NCBI RefSeq assembly: GCF_031085165.1
Contig: NZ_JAVHTY010000005.1
Span: 248,001 to 312,000 of the forward strand
Length of the DNA stretch: 64,000 nucleotides
Direction: 5' to 3'
From: Pseudomonas sp. 102515
Lineage (GTDB): Bacteria; Pseudomonadota; Gammaproteobacteria; Pseudomonadales; Pseudomonadaceae
The stretch's first letter is position 1. Each line of letters opens with the position of its first letter. Under the pieces are notes generated by a model, which was given only the letters and a program-made list of their open reading frames with translations, was not told the DNA's origin and did no database searches. A program made the position numbers and the translations under genes. Of the stretch, positions 16,760 through 26,252 are shown piece by piece.

Positions 16760-18489
16760 CGACAGCGGGCGCGGATGCCTTCCAGCAGGCATTCCAGGGG
16801 TTGCGGTCGACCCAGCAGGAAGCCCTGGAAGGTGTCCACGCCCAGGTCCTTGAGCAATTCGAACTGGGCCGGGGTTTCCACCCCTTCGGCGACGATCTGC
16901 ATCTCCAGCGCCCGACACAGGCTGACGATGCCGGCCAGCAGCTGCCGGGATCGGTCATCGGCGTCCACCGCCAGCAGAAAGCTGCCGTCGATCTTGATGG
17001 TGTCGAAGGGCAAGCGGTGCAGATAGCCCAGCGATGAATAGCCGGTACCGAAATCGTCCATCGCCACGCGAAAACCCTGCTCGCGCAAGGCGGCCAGGCG
17101 CCGCTCCGGCGTGCCCTGCTGCAGGAATACCGACTCGGTCACCTCCAACTCCAGTGCCTTGGGCTCGATGCCGAATTCGGCGCAGGCGGCCGCCAGAACC
17201 TCGGCCAATTCATCATCGGCCACCTGCAGCGGCGAGATGTTGACCGCCACCGGGATCTGCAGACCGGCGTCCTGCAGGGCCCGGGCGCAACCGGCGGCCC
17301 GGCGGATCGCCAGTCGCCCGAGGGCCGAGGCCATGCCGTTCTGCTCGGCCAGGGCCACGAAGACGTTGGGCGGCACCGCCCCGACGCCCGGACAGTTCCA
17401 GCGCGCCAGCAACTCGGCGCTGACCATGCGCTGGCGGGCATCGAACTTGGGCTGCAGGACGAAGGTGATGAGCTCCGCCTCGATGGCGCCGTGCAGATGG
17501 GCCAGCAGGGTCACCTTGCTGCGCGCCTCGCTGGTCAACTGGGGATCGTAGCAGCGCACCCGGCTCTTGCCGGCGGCCTTGGCCGCGTACATGGCGGCAT
17601 CGGCATTGCGCAACAGGGTCTCCACATCCAGTCCCTCTTCGGGCGCCAGACTCAGGCCGATGCTGGCCGATACCCGGATATCGTGGCCGGCGATGCACTG
17701 CTGCCGGCCCACCGCCTGCACCAGTTGCTCGGCGACCTGACGGGCCTGGTCGTGATCGGTCACGTCCAGCAGGGCGACGAATTCATCGCCGCCCCAGCGC
17801 GCCAGCACCTCGCCGGCCCCCAGCACCTGGCGCAACTCGCGTACCAGGGCGCAGAGCAATTCGTCACCGGCGGCGTGGCCCAGGGAGTCGTTGACCTCCT
17901 TGAAGCCGTCCACATCGATGAACAGCACCGCCAGGTTGCCGGTCTCTTCGAGCTCCTGCAGGCGCGTCTCGAAGTCCTTATAGAAGGAGGTACGATTGGG
18001 CAACTGGGTCAGGGCGTCGCTGAGCGCCATGCGCTCCAGCGCCTGCTCGGCGCGCTTGCGCTCGGTGATGTCCCTCAGGCTGGCGACCACATAGCCTTCG
18101 CGATCCGCCTCGCCGGCGAAGCGACTCAGACTGATCTCCACCGGCGTGACACGCTTGGCGGAGACGTGGAACTGGGCTTCGCACAGGGCATAGCCGTCGC
18201 GCTCGAAGGTGCGGATGGCCGCCTCGGGCAACTTGATGTAGTGCGACAGGTACTGGCCACTGACACTGCGCTCCGCGCTGAGCATCAGGGCGCGCAGGGC
18301 ATCGTTGGCTTCGATGATCTGACCGCTTTCGGTCAGCACCGCCATGGCGTCGCGGCAGAGGGCGAAGGCCGAGGCGATCAGGTGCGACGAACGCTCGGTG
18401 CGCTGCCGCGCGCTGCGCTCGACTTCCAGCCAGCGCCTTACGGCGTGCAACTCGGCCGCTGGCGAGTCGGGGCGTACCCGGTCCGTCAT
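16756..18489 (-). CDS. PAS-GGDEF-EAL c-di-GMP turnover protein
   Basis: 577 residues, no membrane segment. A PAS sensor domain lies at about 35-148, GGDEF at about 155-315 and EAL at about 325-570. The cyclase motif is intact (GGDEF at 233-237). The product-inhibition I-site RxxD is replaced by Gly224-x-x-Glu227. The EAL signature reads ELL (359-361), but the catalytic Glu and the other expected residues (NISP, EVTES, DDFGTGYSSL, IKIDGSF, EGVET, QGFLLGRP) are present, so phosphodiesterase activity remains plausible. It may make or degrade c-di-GMP, influencing pilus motility and biofilm (inference). The gene is monocistronic, reading toward hemW. Confidence 0.92.
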   Translation of the reverse strand: MTDRVRPDSPAAELHAVRRWLEVERSARQRTERSSHLIASAFALCRDAMAVLTESGQIIEANDALRALMLSAERSVSGQYLSHYIKLPEAAIRTFERDGYALCEAQFHVSAKRVTPVEISLSRFAGEADREGYVVASLRDITERKRAEQALERMALSDALTQLPNRTSFYKDFETRLQELEETGNLAVLFIDVDGFKEVNDSLGHAAGDELLCALVRELRQVLGAGEVLARWGGDEFVALLDVTDHDQARQVAEQLVQAVGRQQCIAGHDIRVSASIGLSLAPEEGLDVETLLRNADAAMYAAKAAGKSRVRCYDPQLTSEARSKVTLLAHLHGAIEAELITFVLQPKFDARQRMVSAELLARWNCPGVGAVPPNVFVALAEQNGMASALGRLAIRRAAGCARALQDAGLQIPVAVNISPLQVADDELAEVLAAACAEFGIEPKALELEVTESVFLQQGTPERRLAALREQGFRVAMDDFGTGYSSLGYLHRLPFDTIKIDGSFLLAVDADDRSRQLLAGIVSLCRALEMQIVAEGVETPAQFELLKDLGVDTFQGFLLGRPQPLECLLEGIRARCR

Positions 18490-18593
18490 CGGACCCGCCC
18501 TTCACGAAGGGCGGCGCGAGGCCGGTTGGCGTTCTTGGGGTAGGCTGACATCCAGGTGTCTCTGCGAATTCGACTGCAACCGCCATCACAGCA

Positions 18594-18621
18594 GGGCAAT
18601 TGGCCATCATGCCAATTGCCC
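18594..18621. repeat. Perfect 11-bp inverted repeat between trmB and the GGDEF-EAL gene
   Basis: GGGCAATTGGC and GCCAATTGCCC flank a six-base spacer. It lies 38 bases past the trmB stop and 105 bases before the GGDEF-EAL start, both on the minus strand. No T-run on either side, so it is either a T-less terminator for trmB or an operator for the downstream gene. Confidence 0.6.
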
Positions 18622-18658
18622 GTCGGCAGCTCAAGGTCGATTCGTCAGCGATACACGG

Positions 18659-19369
18659 TCAGCTCTGGCGTTCGAACTTGAGATCCCAGACGCCATGCCC
18701 CAGGCGTTCGCCACGGCGTTCGAACTTGGTGATGGGTCTTTCCTCGGGGCGCGGCACAAAGCCCGAGGCGTCGCCGAGGTTACGATAACCCGGGGCGGCG
18801 TTCATGATCTCGAGCATGTGTTCGGCATAGGCCTGCCAATCGGTGGCCATGTGCAGCACCCCGCCGACCTTGAGCTTCTGCCGGACCAGTTCGGCGAAGG
18901 CCGGCTGGACGATCCGGCGCTTGTGGTGGCGGCTCTTGTGCCAGGGATCGGGAAAGAACAGCAGCACCCGGTCCAGGCTGGCATCGGCCACGCACTGGCG
19001 CAGCACCTCCAGGGCATCGCAGCTGTAGACCCGCAGATTGGTCAGCCCCTGGGTCATGGCGCCGTTGAGCAGCGCACCCACGCCCGGACGATGCACCTCG
19101 ACGCCGATGAAATCCTGCTCCGGCGCGGCGGCGGCCATTTCCAGGGTGGAATGACCCATGCCGAAGCCGATCTCGAAGGTGCGCGGCGCCTGGCGTCCGA
19201 ACACCTGGTCGAAATCCCGCAGGCCGTCGGTCAGCTCCAGACCGAAACGCGGCCAACCCTGGTCGAGACCGCGTTGCTGGCCTTCGGTCATTCGGCCGGC
19301 GCGCATCACGAAGCTCTTGATGGTGCGCCGGGGGCGGTCGGGGGTCTGGTCGTCTTGATGATCGGTCAT
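18659..19369 (-). CDS. trmB: tRNA (guanine-N7)-methyltransferase
   Basis: 236 residues. Methylates G46 of tRNA using S-adenosylmethionine. Motifs seen are [15 protein letters not shown] (SAM binding), [29 protein letters not shown] (active site) and a [10 protein letters not shown] segment near the end. The start [15 protein letters not shown] was chosen over a long upstream extension that would run across the thiG terminator. It follows thiG on the same strand, with a terminator between them. Confidence 0.95.
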   Translation of the reverse strand: MTDHQDDQTPDRPRRTIKSFVMRAGRMTEGQQRGLDQGWPRFGLELTDGLRDFDQVFGRQAPRTFEIGFGMGHSTLEMAAAAPEQDFIGVEVHRPGVGALLNGAMTQGLTNLRVYSCDALEVLRQCVADASLDRVLLFFPDPWHKSRHHKRRIVQPAFAELVRQKLKVGGVLHMATDWQAYAEHMLEIMNAAPGYRNLGDASGFVPRPEERPITKFERRGERLGHGVWDLKFERQS

Positions 19370-19384
19370 GGCGTTATCGATAGT

Positions 19385-19416
19385 GGGAAAAAGAGACGCC
19401 CGGCAGAGGCCGGGCG
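19385..19416 (-). terminator. Terminator after thiSG
   Basis: On the minus strand an 8-bp GC stem (CGCCCGGC / GCCGGGCG, 19397-19416, loop of four) is followed by TCTCTTTTTCCC. It lies 21 bases past the thiG stop and just before trmB. Confidence 0.65.
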
Positions 19417-19437
19417 CGTGAGCGAGGGCATCAGGTC

Positions 19438-20220
19438 CTAGTTGACCAGGCCGTCCAGCGGCGAAGAGGCCGTGGCATAGAGCTTGCGCGGCATGCGCCC
19501 GGCCAGATAGGCCAGGCGGCCGGCGACGATGGCGTGCTTCATGGCTTCGGCCATCAGCACCGGCTCGCGAGCATGGGCGATGGCGCTGTTCATCAGCACC
19601 GCTTCGCAACCCAGCTCCATGGCGATGGTGGCGTCGGAGGCGGTCCCCACCCCGGCATCCACCAGCACCGGCACCTTGGCCTCTTCGAGGATGATGCGCA
19701 GGTTGTAGGGATTGCAGATGCCCAGGCCCGAGCCGATCAGACCGGCCAGCGGCATGACGGCGATGCAGCCGATGGCTTCCAGCTGGCGCGCCACGATGGG
19801 ATCGTCACTGGTGTAGACCATGACGTCGAAGCCGTCGGCAACCAGCGTCTCGGCGGCCTTGAGCGTCTCGATGACGTTGGGGAAGAGGGTCTTCTGGTCG
19901 GCCAGGACTTCCAGCTTGACCAGATTGTGGCCGTCGAGCAGCTCGCGCGCCAGGCGGCAGGTGCGCACCGCTTCCACCGCGTCATAGCAGCCGGCGGTGT
20001 TGGGCAGGATGGTGTAGCGCTCGGGCGAGATCACGTCGAGCAGATTGGGCTCGCCGGGAGTCTGGCCGAGGTTGGTCCGGCGCACCGCCACGGTGACGAT
20101 TTCGGCACCTGAGGCCTCGATGGCCACGCGGGTCTCTTCGAGATCGCGGTACTTGCCGGTGCCGACCAGCAGGCGCGACTCATAGGTGCGTCCGGCCAGG
20201 GTGAAGGGAGTGTCTTTCAT
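19438..20220 (-). CDS. thiG: Thiazole synthase
   Basis: 260 residues. Makes the thiazole phosphate part of thiamine from deoxyxylulose phosphate, dehydroglycine and the sulfur carried on ThiS. The TIM-barrel enzyme shows [10 protein letters not shown] with the Schiff-base lysine region ([14 protein letters not shown]), [26 protein letters not shown] and the phosphate-binding end. Start [16 protein letters not shown] fits the family. thiS lies 19 bases upstream on the same strand; together they form the thiSG pair. Confidence 0.96.
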   Translation of the reverse strand: MKDTPFTLAGRTYESRLLVGTGKYRDLEETRVAIEASGAEIVTVAVRRTNLGQTPGEPNLLDVISPERYTILPNTAGCYDAVEAVRTCRLARELLDGHNLVKLEVLADQKTLFPNVIETLKAAETLVADGFDVMVYTSDDPIVARQLEAIGCIAVMPLAGLIGSGLGICNPYNLRIILEEAKVPVLVDAGVGTASDATIAMELGCEAVLMNSAIAHAREPVLMAEAMKHAIVAGRLAYLAGRMPRKLYATASSPLDGLVN

Positions 20221-20239
20221 CTGGATTCCTCTTGCGCGG

Positions 20240-20440
20240 CTAGCCGCCGCCGATGGCGTGGACCACTTCCAGCCGGTCGCCATCCACCAGGGCGGTGGTG
20301 GCGTGCTGGCTGCGCGGCACGATGTCGAGGTTGCGTTCCACCGCCACTCGCCGTCCGCTCAGGTCGAGACGCACGAGCAGGTCGGCGACGGTGGCACCGT
20401 CCGGCAAGTCAAGGGATTCGCCGTTCAACAGGATCTGCAT
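20240..20440 (-). CDS. thiS: Sulfur carrier protein ThiS
   Basis: 66 residues with a ubiquitin-like fold and the terminal Gly-Gly (HAIGGG) that is adenylated and thiocarboxylated to carry sulfur for thiazole formation. [22 protein letters not shown] and [15 protein letters not shown] are typical. It is the first gene of the thiS-thiG pair. Confidence 0.95.
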   Translation of the reverse strand: MQILLNGESLDLPDGATVADLLVRLDLSGRRVAVERNLDIVPRSQHATTALVDGDRLEVVHAIGGG

Positions 20441-20533
20441 GGCAAAGGCATCGTCACGGGGTGAGCCGGCATTCTACGCCGGTCGGGCGTTCATTGCAGC
20501 GGCGCCGGGCCGGGAAAGACGGCCAGCGCTCCG

Positions 20534-20911
20534 TCAGAGGCTGCTCAGGCGCCAAGCCAGGATGGCCAGGCAGGCCCAGCCGGCGAGAAAGCACAGGCCA
20601 CCGAAGGGGGTGATGATGCCCAGCCGGGTGATGCCGGTCAGCGTCAGCAGATAGAGGCTGCCGGAAAACAGCAGGATGCCGGCGATGAAGAAGCCACCGG
20701 CCCAGGCCACCAGGCGCCCCTGGAAGTGCAGCGACAGCAGGGCGACGCCGAACAGCGCCAGGGCGTGGATGAGCTGATAGAGCACGCCGGTCTGGAACAC
20801 GGTCAGGTAGTCGACGGTCAGCCGCCCCTTGAGTCCATGGGCGGCGAAGGCGCCGAGGCCGACACCGGTGAAGCCGGCCAGGGCCGCGAACAGCAGGAAG
20901 AGACGCAACAT
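20534..20911 (-). CDS. DUF423 family membrane protein (YgdD-like)
   Basis: 125 residues with four hydrophobic stretches. GVGLGAFAAHGLKGRL near the N-terminus, the YQLIHALALFGVALL segment, and LTGITRLGIITPFGGLCFLAGW near the C-terminus are diagnostic of DUF423. Function unknown. Divergent from mtgA, with 68 bases between start codons. Confidence 0.9.
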   Translation of the reverse strand: MLRLFLLFAALAGFTGVGLGAFAAHGLKGRLTVDYLTVFQTGVLYQLIHALALFGVALLSLHFQGRLVAWAGGFFIAGILLFSGSLYLLTLTGITRLGIITPFGGLCFLAGWACLAILAWRLSSL

Positions 20912-20945
20912 GGGTTTTACCGGGCGATGGGAGAGAAGCGCTGGT

Positions 20946-20951
20946 TATAAT
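20946..20951 (+). promoter_or_regulatory. Consensus -10 hexamer for mtgA
   Basis: A perfect TATAAT 28 bases before the mtgA ATG. No good -35 at 16-18 bases upstream; that region is inside the first codons of the divergent DUF423 gene. Confidence 0.45.
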
Positions 20952-20979
20952 GGCCCGCTAGCCGCCAAAGACCAAGCCG

Positions 20980-21681
20980 ATGCTGCTCACCCTCCTCCGC
21001 CGTCTCCTGCGTATCGCCCTCTGGTTCGCTGTCCTCAGCGCCGCCCTGGTGTTGATCCTGCGCTGGGTGCCGCCGCCGGGCAGCATGCTGATGGTGGAGC
21101 GCAAGGTCGAGTCCTGGATCGACGGCAAGCCGATCGACCTGCAACGCGACTGGCGACCCTGGAAGGAGCTGCCGGACGATCTCAAGATGGCGGTGATCGC
21201 CGGCGAAGACCAGCACTTCGCCGCGCATTGGGGCTTCGACATGGCGGCGATCCGCCAGGCCTTCAGCCACAACGAAGCCGGCGGCTCCCTGCGCGGCGCC
21301 AGCACCATCAGCCAGCAGACCGCCAAGAACCTCTTTCTCTGGAGCGGTCGCAGCTATCTGCGCAAGGGCTTCGAAGCCTGGTTCACCGTGCTGCTGGAAA
21401 CCTTCTGGTCCAAGCAGCGCATCCTCGAGGTCTATCTCAACAGCGTGGAATGGGACGACGGCGTGTTCGGCGCCGAGGCCGCGGCCCGTCACCATTTCGG
21501 CATAGGCGCGCCCTACCTCTCCGACCGCCAGGCCAGCCTGCTGGCCGCCGTGCTGCCCAACCCACGCGAATGGAGCCCGAGCCACCCCGGCGCCTACGTC
21601 GCCGAACGCGCCGCCTGGATCCGCCAGCAGGAACGGCAACTGGGCGGTAGCGACTACCTGCGGCGGATGACCGGGCAGTAG
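20980..21681 (+). CDS. mtgA: Monofunctional biosynthetic peptidoglycan transglycosylase
   Basis: 233 residues. Glycosyltransferase family 51 enzyme that polymerises lipid II glycan strands without a transpeptidase domain. One N-terminal membrane anchor (LLRIALWFAVLSAALVLILRWV). Motifs are the catalytic Glu in AVIAGEDQHFAAHWGFD, GASTISQQTAKNLFLW, KQRILEVYLNSVEWDDGVFGAEAAARHHFG. The second GT51 enzyme in this window is mrcA. The gene stands alone, convergent with rpoH. Confidence 0.96.
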   Translation: MLLTLLRRLLRIALWFAVLSAALVLILRWVPPPGSMLMVERKVESWIDGKPIDLQRDWRPWKELPDDLKMAVIAGEDQHFAAHWGFDMAAIRQAFSHNEAGGSLRGASTISQQTAKNLFLWSGRSYLRKGFEAWFTVLLETFWSKQRILEVYLNSVEWDDGVFGAEAAARHHFGIGAPYLSDRQASLLAAVLPNPREWSPSHPGAYVAERAAWIRQQERQLGGSDYLRRMTGQ

Positions 21682-21696
21682 CGCCAGGCACGTCGC

Positions 21697-21722
21697 GTGG
21701 AAAACGGCGCAGCCTTTTCCAC
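21697..21722. repeat. REP-like inverted repeat, copy 1
   Basis: GTGGAAAA, then CGGCGCAGCC, then TTTTCCAC: an 8-bp perfect stem around a ten-base loop. The loop is nearly identical to that of a second element at 40725-40750, while the stem bases differ in a compensated way. Lies in the mtgA-rpoH intergenic space. Confidence 0.6.
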
Positions 21723-21835
21723 AGCAGGCGTATAGCTCAGGCAGGCCGTCTGGCGCTACGGATCGCACATTGAAAACACCGTGCGGTTCTCCCCGCTACC
21801 CAGGCACCCGACCGCGATAGTCATTCTCGCGGACA

Positions 21836-21863
21836 TAAAAAACCGCGCCCTGGGGCGCGGCTT
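21836..21863 (-). terminator. Terminator after rpoH
   Basis: GC stem CCGCGCC / GGCGCGG with a four-base loop (21843-21860). On the minus strand it is followed by GGTTTTTTATG, a good T-run; on the plus strand by CTTTTC, so it may also stop mtgA transcripts. It lies about 20 bases past the rpoH stop. Confidence 0.8.
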
Positions 21864-21880
21864 TTCGATCACGAACCAGA

Positions 21881-22735
<855 letters not shown>

Positions 22736-22781
22736 GCGAATCCTCCGATTCACTAAGCACTGGGCAGTCTAACACTGATTT

Positions 22782-22810
22782 TTTGGACAGCGCCAGACTA
22801 CCTGAGGTTC
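22782..22810 (-). promoter_or_regulatory. Candidate sigma-E/AlgU-type promoter for rpoH
   Basis: On the minus strand GAACCT (22805-22810), a 17-base spacer and TCCAAA (22782-22787) resemble the extracytoplasmic-stress promoter pattern (GAACTT, 16-17, TCnnA). rpoH genes of related bacteria do have such a promoter. The match is imperfect. Confidence 0.35.
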
Positions 22811-22862
22811 CCTTAACCCTAGCTGAAAAACACCGTGAAATGCCTGTGTCATCAGGGGGTTA

Positions 22863-22891
22863 GACCGTTTCCAGAGCTGTCGGAAACGGTC
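22863..22891 (-). terminator. Hairpin immediately after ftsX
   Basis: 10-bp perfect stem GACCGTTTCC / GGAAACGGTC with a nine-base loop, 5 bases past the ftsX stop. No T-run follows on the minus strand, so termination may be partial and read-through into rpoH possible. Confidence 0.55.
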
Positions 22892-22896
22892 GTTCG

Positions 22897-23907
22897 TCAG
22901 CGCGGGGCGAGTTCGCGCAGGTGGCGGGCAACCGCCAGCCAGGCGCCGATGTAGCCGAGCAGCACGGCGCCGATCAGCAGCTGCAGCCCGTCCTCGACGG
23001 CGACGCTGCCCAGGGCGAAATCACTCCCGTAGAGGCCGGCCAGGTCCAGCACCGCGGCGTTGAGCCAGCTCAGGCCGAACACCAGCAGGGCCCAGGCGGC
23101 GATGCCGGCGCCGAGGCCGAACAGCGCGCCCATGTAGAGGAAGGGTCGGCGCACATAGCCGTCGGTACCGCCCACCAGCTTGACCACCTCGATCTCGGTG
23201 CGGCGATTCTCGATGGCCAGGCGGATGGTGTTGCCGATCACCAGCAGCAGGGCGATCACCAGCACCACGGTCAGGCCGAAGACGAACCGCTCGCCCAGCT
23301 TGAGGATGGCGGTGAGCCGTTCGACCCACTGCATGTCCAGCTGCACCTGCTGCACGCCGTTCATCTCGGCCAGCTGGCTGCGCAGCATGTCGAGGCGACT
23401 CTTGTCGATTTCCCTGGGCGTCACGGCGATGACGCCAGGCAGCGGGTTCTGCGGCAATTCGCGCAGCGCCTCACCCAGGCCGGCGTCCTGTTGCAATTCC
23501 TTCAGGGCATCGTCCGGACTGATCCAGCGCGCTTCGGCCACATCGGGCAGGACCTTGATCTGGCTCATCAGCACCTCGGCCTGGTCCTGACCGGTGCGCA
23601 GGTCGAGGAACACCGAGATCTGCGCCGCGCGCTGCCAGGAGCCGCCGAGTCGCTCGACGTTCTTCAGCAGCAGCGACACGCCCATGGGCAGCGCCAGGGC
23701 GATGCCCATCACCAGGCAGGTGAGGAAGGTGCCTATGGGCTGCTGCACCATGCGCCTGAGGCTGTCCCTCAGACCGGTGCGGTGGGCCTCGAGGTAGGCA
23801 TGCAGCGGACTGCGCCAGTCGCTCTTGGGTTTCCGCGGGGCCTGGCGCTGCGGACGCTGGGGCTTGCCGCCCTGTTCCTGGCCACGGGGCAGTTCGTTGC
23901 CGCTCAT
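22897..23907 (-). CDS. ftsX: Cell division protein FtsX
   Basis: 336 residues. The permease-like partner of FtsE in the divisome, relaying ATP hydrolysis to periplasmic amidase activation. The cytoplasmic N-terminus (1-50) is Gln/Arg/Pro-rich. Then comes one membrane helix (LTCLVMGIALALPMGVSLLL), a periplasmic domain (about 80-215), and three C-terminal helices (VFGLTVVLVIALLLVIGNTI; LYMGALFGLGAGIAAWALLVFG; LLIGAVLLGYIGAWLAV). FtsX family motif AIENRRTEIEVVKLVGGTDGYVRRPFL is clear. Its ATG overlaps the ftsE stop by four bases. Confidence 0.96.
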   Translation of the reverse strand: MSGNELPRGQEQGGKPQRPQRQAPRKPKSDWRSPLHAYLEAHRTGLRDSLRRMVQQPIGTFLTCLVMGIALALPMGVSLLLKNVERLGGSWQRAAQISVFLDLRTGQDQAEVLMSQIKVLPDVAEARWISPDDALKELQQDAGLGEALRELPQNPLPGVIAVTPREIDKSRLDMLRSQLAEMNGVQQVQLDMQWVERLTAILKLGERFVFGLTVVLVIALLLVIGNTIRLAIENRRTEIEVVKLVGGTDGYVRRPFLYMGALFGLGAGIAAWALLVFGLSWLNAAVLDLAGLYGSDFALGSVAVEDGLQLLIGAVLLGYIGAWLAVARHLRELAPR

Positions 23908-24578
23908 GACTGGCTCTCCTCTTCGTCACCGATCAGGCGACCACGCTGCAGGGTCAGCATGCGATGGTGCAGGCGGGCGATGAGGGCATGGTCGTGACTG
24001 GCGATCAGCACCGTGGTGCCGAGGCTGTTGATGTCCTCGAAGACGCCCATGATCTCCGAGGCCAGGCGCGGATCGAGGTTGCCGGTGGGTTCGTCGGCGA
24101 GCAGCAGGGCCGGACGATGCACCACCGCACGGGCGATGCCGACCCGCTGTTGCTGGCCGGTGGAGAGCTCGGCCGGATAGTCGTCGAGCTTGTCCTTGAG
24201 GCTGACCCGCTCCAGCGCCGCGGCCACGCGCTTGGCGATCTCTGGCTTGGACAGGCCGAGGATCTGCAGCGGCAGGGCGACGTTGTCGAACACGGTACGG
24301 TCATGGAGCAGCTGATGGTTCTGGAAGACCACGCCGATCTGCCGGCGCAGAAAGGGAATCTGCGCATTGGTGATGCGCGAGATGTCCTGGCCGGCCAGGG
24401 TCAGCTTGCCGCCGGTGGGCCTTTCCATGGCCAGGATCAGCCGCATCAAGGTGCTCTTGCCGGCACCGGAATGACCGGTGACGAAGAGAATCTCGCCGCG
24501 TTCGGCACGGAAGCTCAGTTCCTGCAGGCCGACGTGACCATTGGGATAGCGCTTGGAGACGCGGTCGAACTGGATCAT
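23904..24578 (-). CDS. ftsE: Cell division ATP-binding protein FtsE
   Basis: 224 residues. ABC ATPase of the FtsEX complex. Walker [10 protein letters not shown], signature [14 protein letters not shown], Walker [13 protein letters not shown], and the switch His in IASHDHALI are intact. The signature reads LSTGQ rather than the usual LSGGQ, a known variation in Pseudomonas FtsE. Overlaps both neighbours (ftsY stop and ftsX start) by four bases: a tight ftsY-ftsE-ftsX operon. Confidence 0.97.
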   Translation of the reverse strand: MIQFDRVSKRYPNGHVGLQELSFRAERGEILFVTGHSGAGKSTLMRLILAMERPTGGKLTLAGQDISRITNAQIPFLRRQIGVVFQNHQLLHDRTVFDNVALPLQILGLSKPEIAKRVAAALERVSLKDKLDDYPAELSTGQQQRVGIARAVVHRPALLLADEPTGNLDPRLASEIMGVFEDINSLGTTVLIASHDHALIARLHHRMLTLQRGRLIGDEEESQS

Positions 24579-26050
24579 GAGACGCCCCGCTCCGCGAACA
24601 GGGCCTGGACGAAGGGCCGCGCCTCGAAGGGCCGCAGGTCGTCGATGCCTTCGCCGACGCCGACATAGCGGATCGGCAGGGCACTCTGCTTGGCCAGGGC
24701 GAAGATCACCCCACCCTTGGCGGTGCCGTCGAGCTTGGTCAGGGCCAGGCCGGTCAGGGGGACCGCATTGTGGAACTGCTTGGCCTGGTTGAGGGCGTTC
24801 TGGCCGGTACCGGCGTCGAGCACCAGCAGGGTCTCGTGGGGCGCCGCCGCGTCCAGCTTGCCGATCACCCGGCGCACCTTGCGCAGCTCCTCCATGAGAT
24901 TGTCCTTGGTATGCAGCCGGCCGGCGGTATCGGCGATCAGCACATCGATGCCGCGGGCCTTGGCCGCCTGCACGGCGTCGAAGATCACCGAGGCGGAGTC
25001 GGCGCCGGTGTGCTGGGCGATGACCGGGATGCGGTTGCGCTCGCCCCAGACCTGCAGCTGCTCCACGGCGGCGGCGCGGAAGGTGTCACCAGCGGCCAGC
25101 ATGACCTTCTTGCCGTCGCTCTGCAGCCGCTTGGCCAGCTTGCCGATGGTGGTGGTCTTGCCGGCGCCGTTCACGCCGACCACCAGGATGACGTAGGGCT
25201 TGTGCGAGGTATCGATCACCAGCGGCTGTTCCACCGGCAGCAGCATCTCGGTGAGCTCCTGCTGCAGCGCCTGATAGAGCGCCTCGCTGTCGGCCAGCTG
25301 CTTGCGCGCCACCTTCTGGGTCAGGTTGCGCATGATGACGCCGGTGGCCTCGACGCCGACGTCGGCGGTCAGCAGGCGGGTCTCCAGCTCTTCGAGCAGG
25401 TCGTCGTCGATGGCCTTCTTGCCGAGGAACAGGCTGGCCATGCCTTCGCCGAGACTGGCGCTGGTCTTGGACAGCCCCTGGCGCAGGCGGGCGAAGAAAC
25501 CCAGCTTGGCCGGTTCGGCCGGTGTGGCGGCGACTGGCGGAGCGGGCTCGGGCTCGGGCTCGGGCTCGGGCGCAACCAATACGGGTTCAGGACGGACCGG
25601 GGCGACGGGCGCAACGGGTACGACCGGGGCTGGGGCAGGCTCAGGCTCGGGCGCCACGACAGGCGCGGGAACTACCGGGGGCGGCGGCGCGACCGGCGCA
25701 GCTACTGGCTCGGACTCCACCTCCGGCGCCCTCACCGACTCGACCTCGACCGGCGGCACGATGGGATCGGCCACCAGCGGCTCGACCAGCGCAGTGAGCG
25801 CCACCGGCGACGGCGCCTCCTCTTCGGCGACCGGCACCGGGGTCAGCGAGGGAATCGCCTCCGGCGGTTCGGGCACCGGCTCCGGTTGCTGCACCGGCGC
25901 GCTGGCCAGCGGCTCGGGCAGGCGCTCTTCCGGCGCAGGGGCGGGGGCTTCGGCAGGCGTCTCTACGGGTTCGGCAGTCTTCTTGCGGAACCAGCCGAAC
26001 AGGCCTTTCTTCTCCGTGGGGGGAGACTTCTTGTCGTCGGATCCAAACAT
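24575..26050 (-). CDS. ftsY: Signal recognition particle receptor FtsY
   Basis: 491 residues. GTPase that docks the SRP-ribosome complex at the membrane. The first ~180 residues are an acidic, Pro/Glu/Ala/Val-rich A domain with short EPEPEP and PVAPV repeats. The NG domain follows (about 185-490): N domain helices, G1 GVNGAGKTTTIGKLA, G3 DTAGRLHTKDNLM, G4 TKLDGTAKGG, and GVGEGIDDLRPF near the end. First gene of the ftsY-ftsE-ftsX operon. The repeats in the coding sequence (GGCTCG tandem on the plus strand around 25545-25572) explain the low-complexity DNA here. Confidence 0.97.
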   Translation of the reverse strand: MFGSDDKKSPPTEKKGLFGWFRKKTAEPVETPAEAPAPAPEERLPEPLASAPVQQPEPVPEPPEAIPSLTPVPVAEEEAPSPVALTALVEPLVADPIVPPVEVESVRAPEVESEPVAAPVAPPPPVVPAPVVAPEPEPAPAPVVPVAPVAPVRPEPVLVAPEPEPEPEPAPPVAATPAEPAKLGFFARLRQGLSKTSASLGEGMASLFLGKKAIDDDLLEELETRLLTADVGVEATGVIMRNLTQKVARKQLADSEALYQALQQELTEMLLPVEQPLVIDTSHKPYVILVVGVNGAGKTTTIGKLAKRLQSDGKKVMLAAGDTFRAAAVEQLQVWGERNRIPVIAQHTGADSASVIFDAVQAAKARGIDVLIADTAGRLHTKDNLMEELRKVRRVIGKLDAAAPHETLLVLDAGTGQNALNQAKQFHNAVPLTGLALTKLDGTAKGGVIFALAKQSALPIRYVGVGEGIDDLRPFEARPFVQALFAERGVS

Positions 26051-26252
26051 GCGGGGCTCTGTATCGAACGGACGAACCAGCTGCGGGAGCTCCGCCAGGC
26101 GGGGCTCGACCGTCAGGCATGGCCGTCGGGAAAAGGGATGCGTATCCTAGCAGCCTGCCGGGCGGAAGACCTCCCCGTCGGCGAAAAACGCGCGACCGTC
26201 CCCAGGACGCAGCCGCTTCGTCCCCTACCGCGCTACAAGGCCTGCTCTCGCG

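Noticed and set aside
25530-25680. Tandem GGCTCG-like repeats suggesting a microsatellite
   Set aside because: They encode the acidic EPEPEP and PVAPV repeats of the FtsY A domain and stay in frame.
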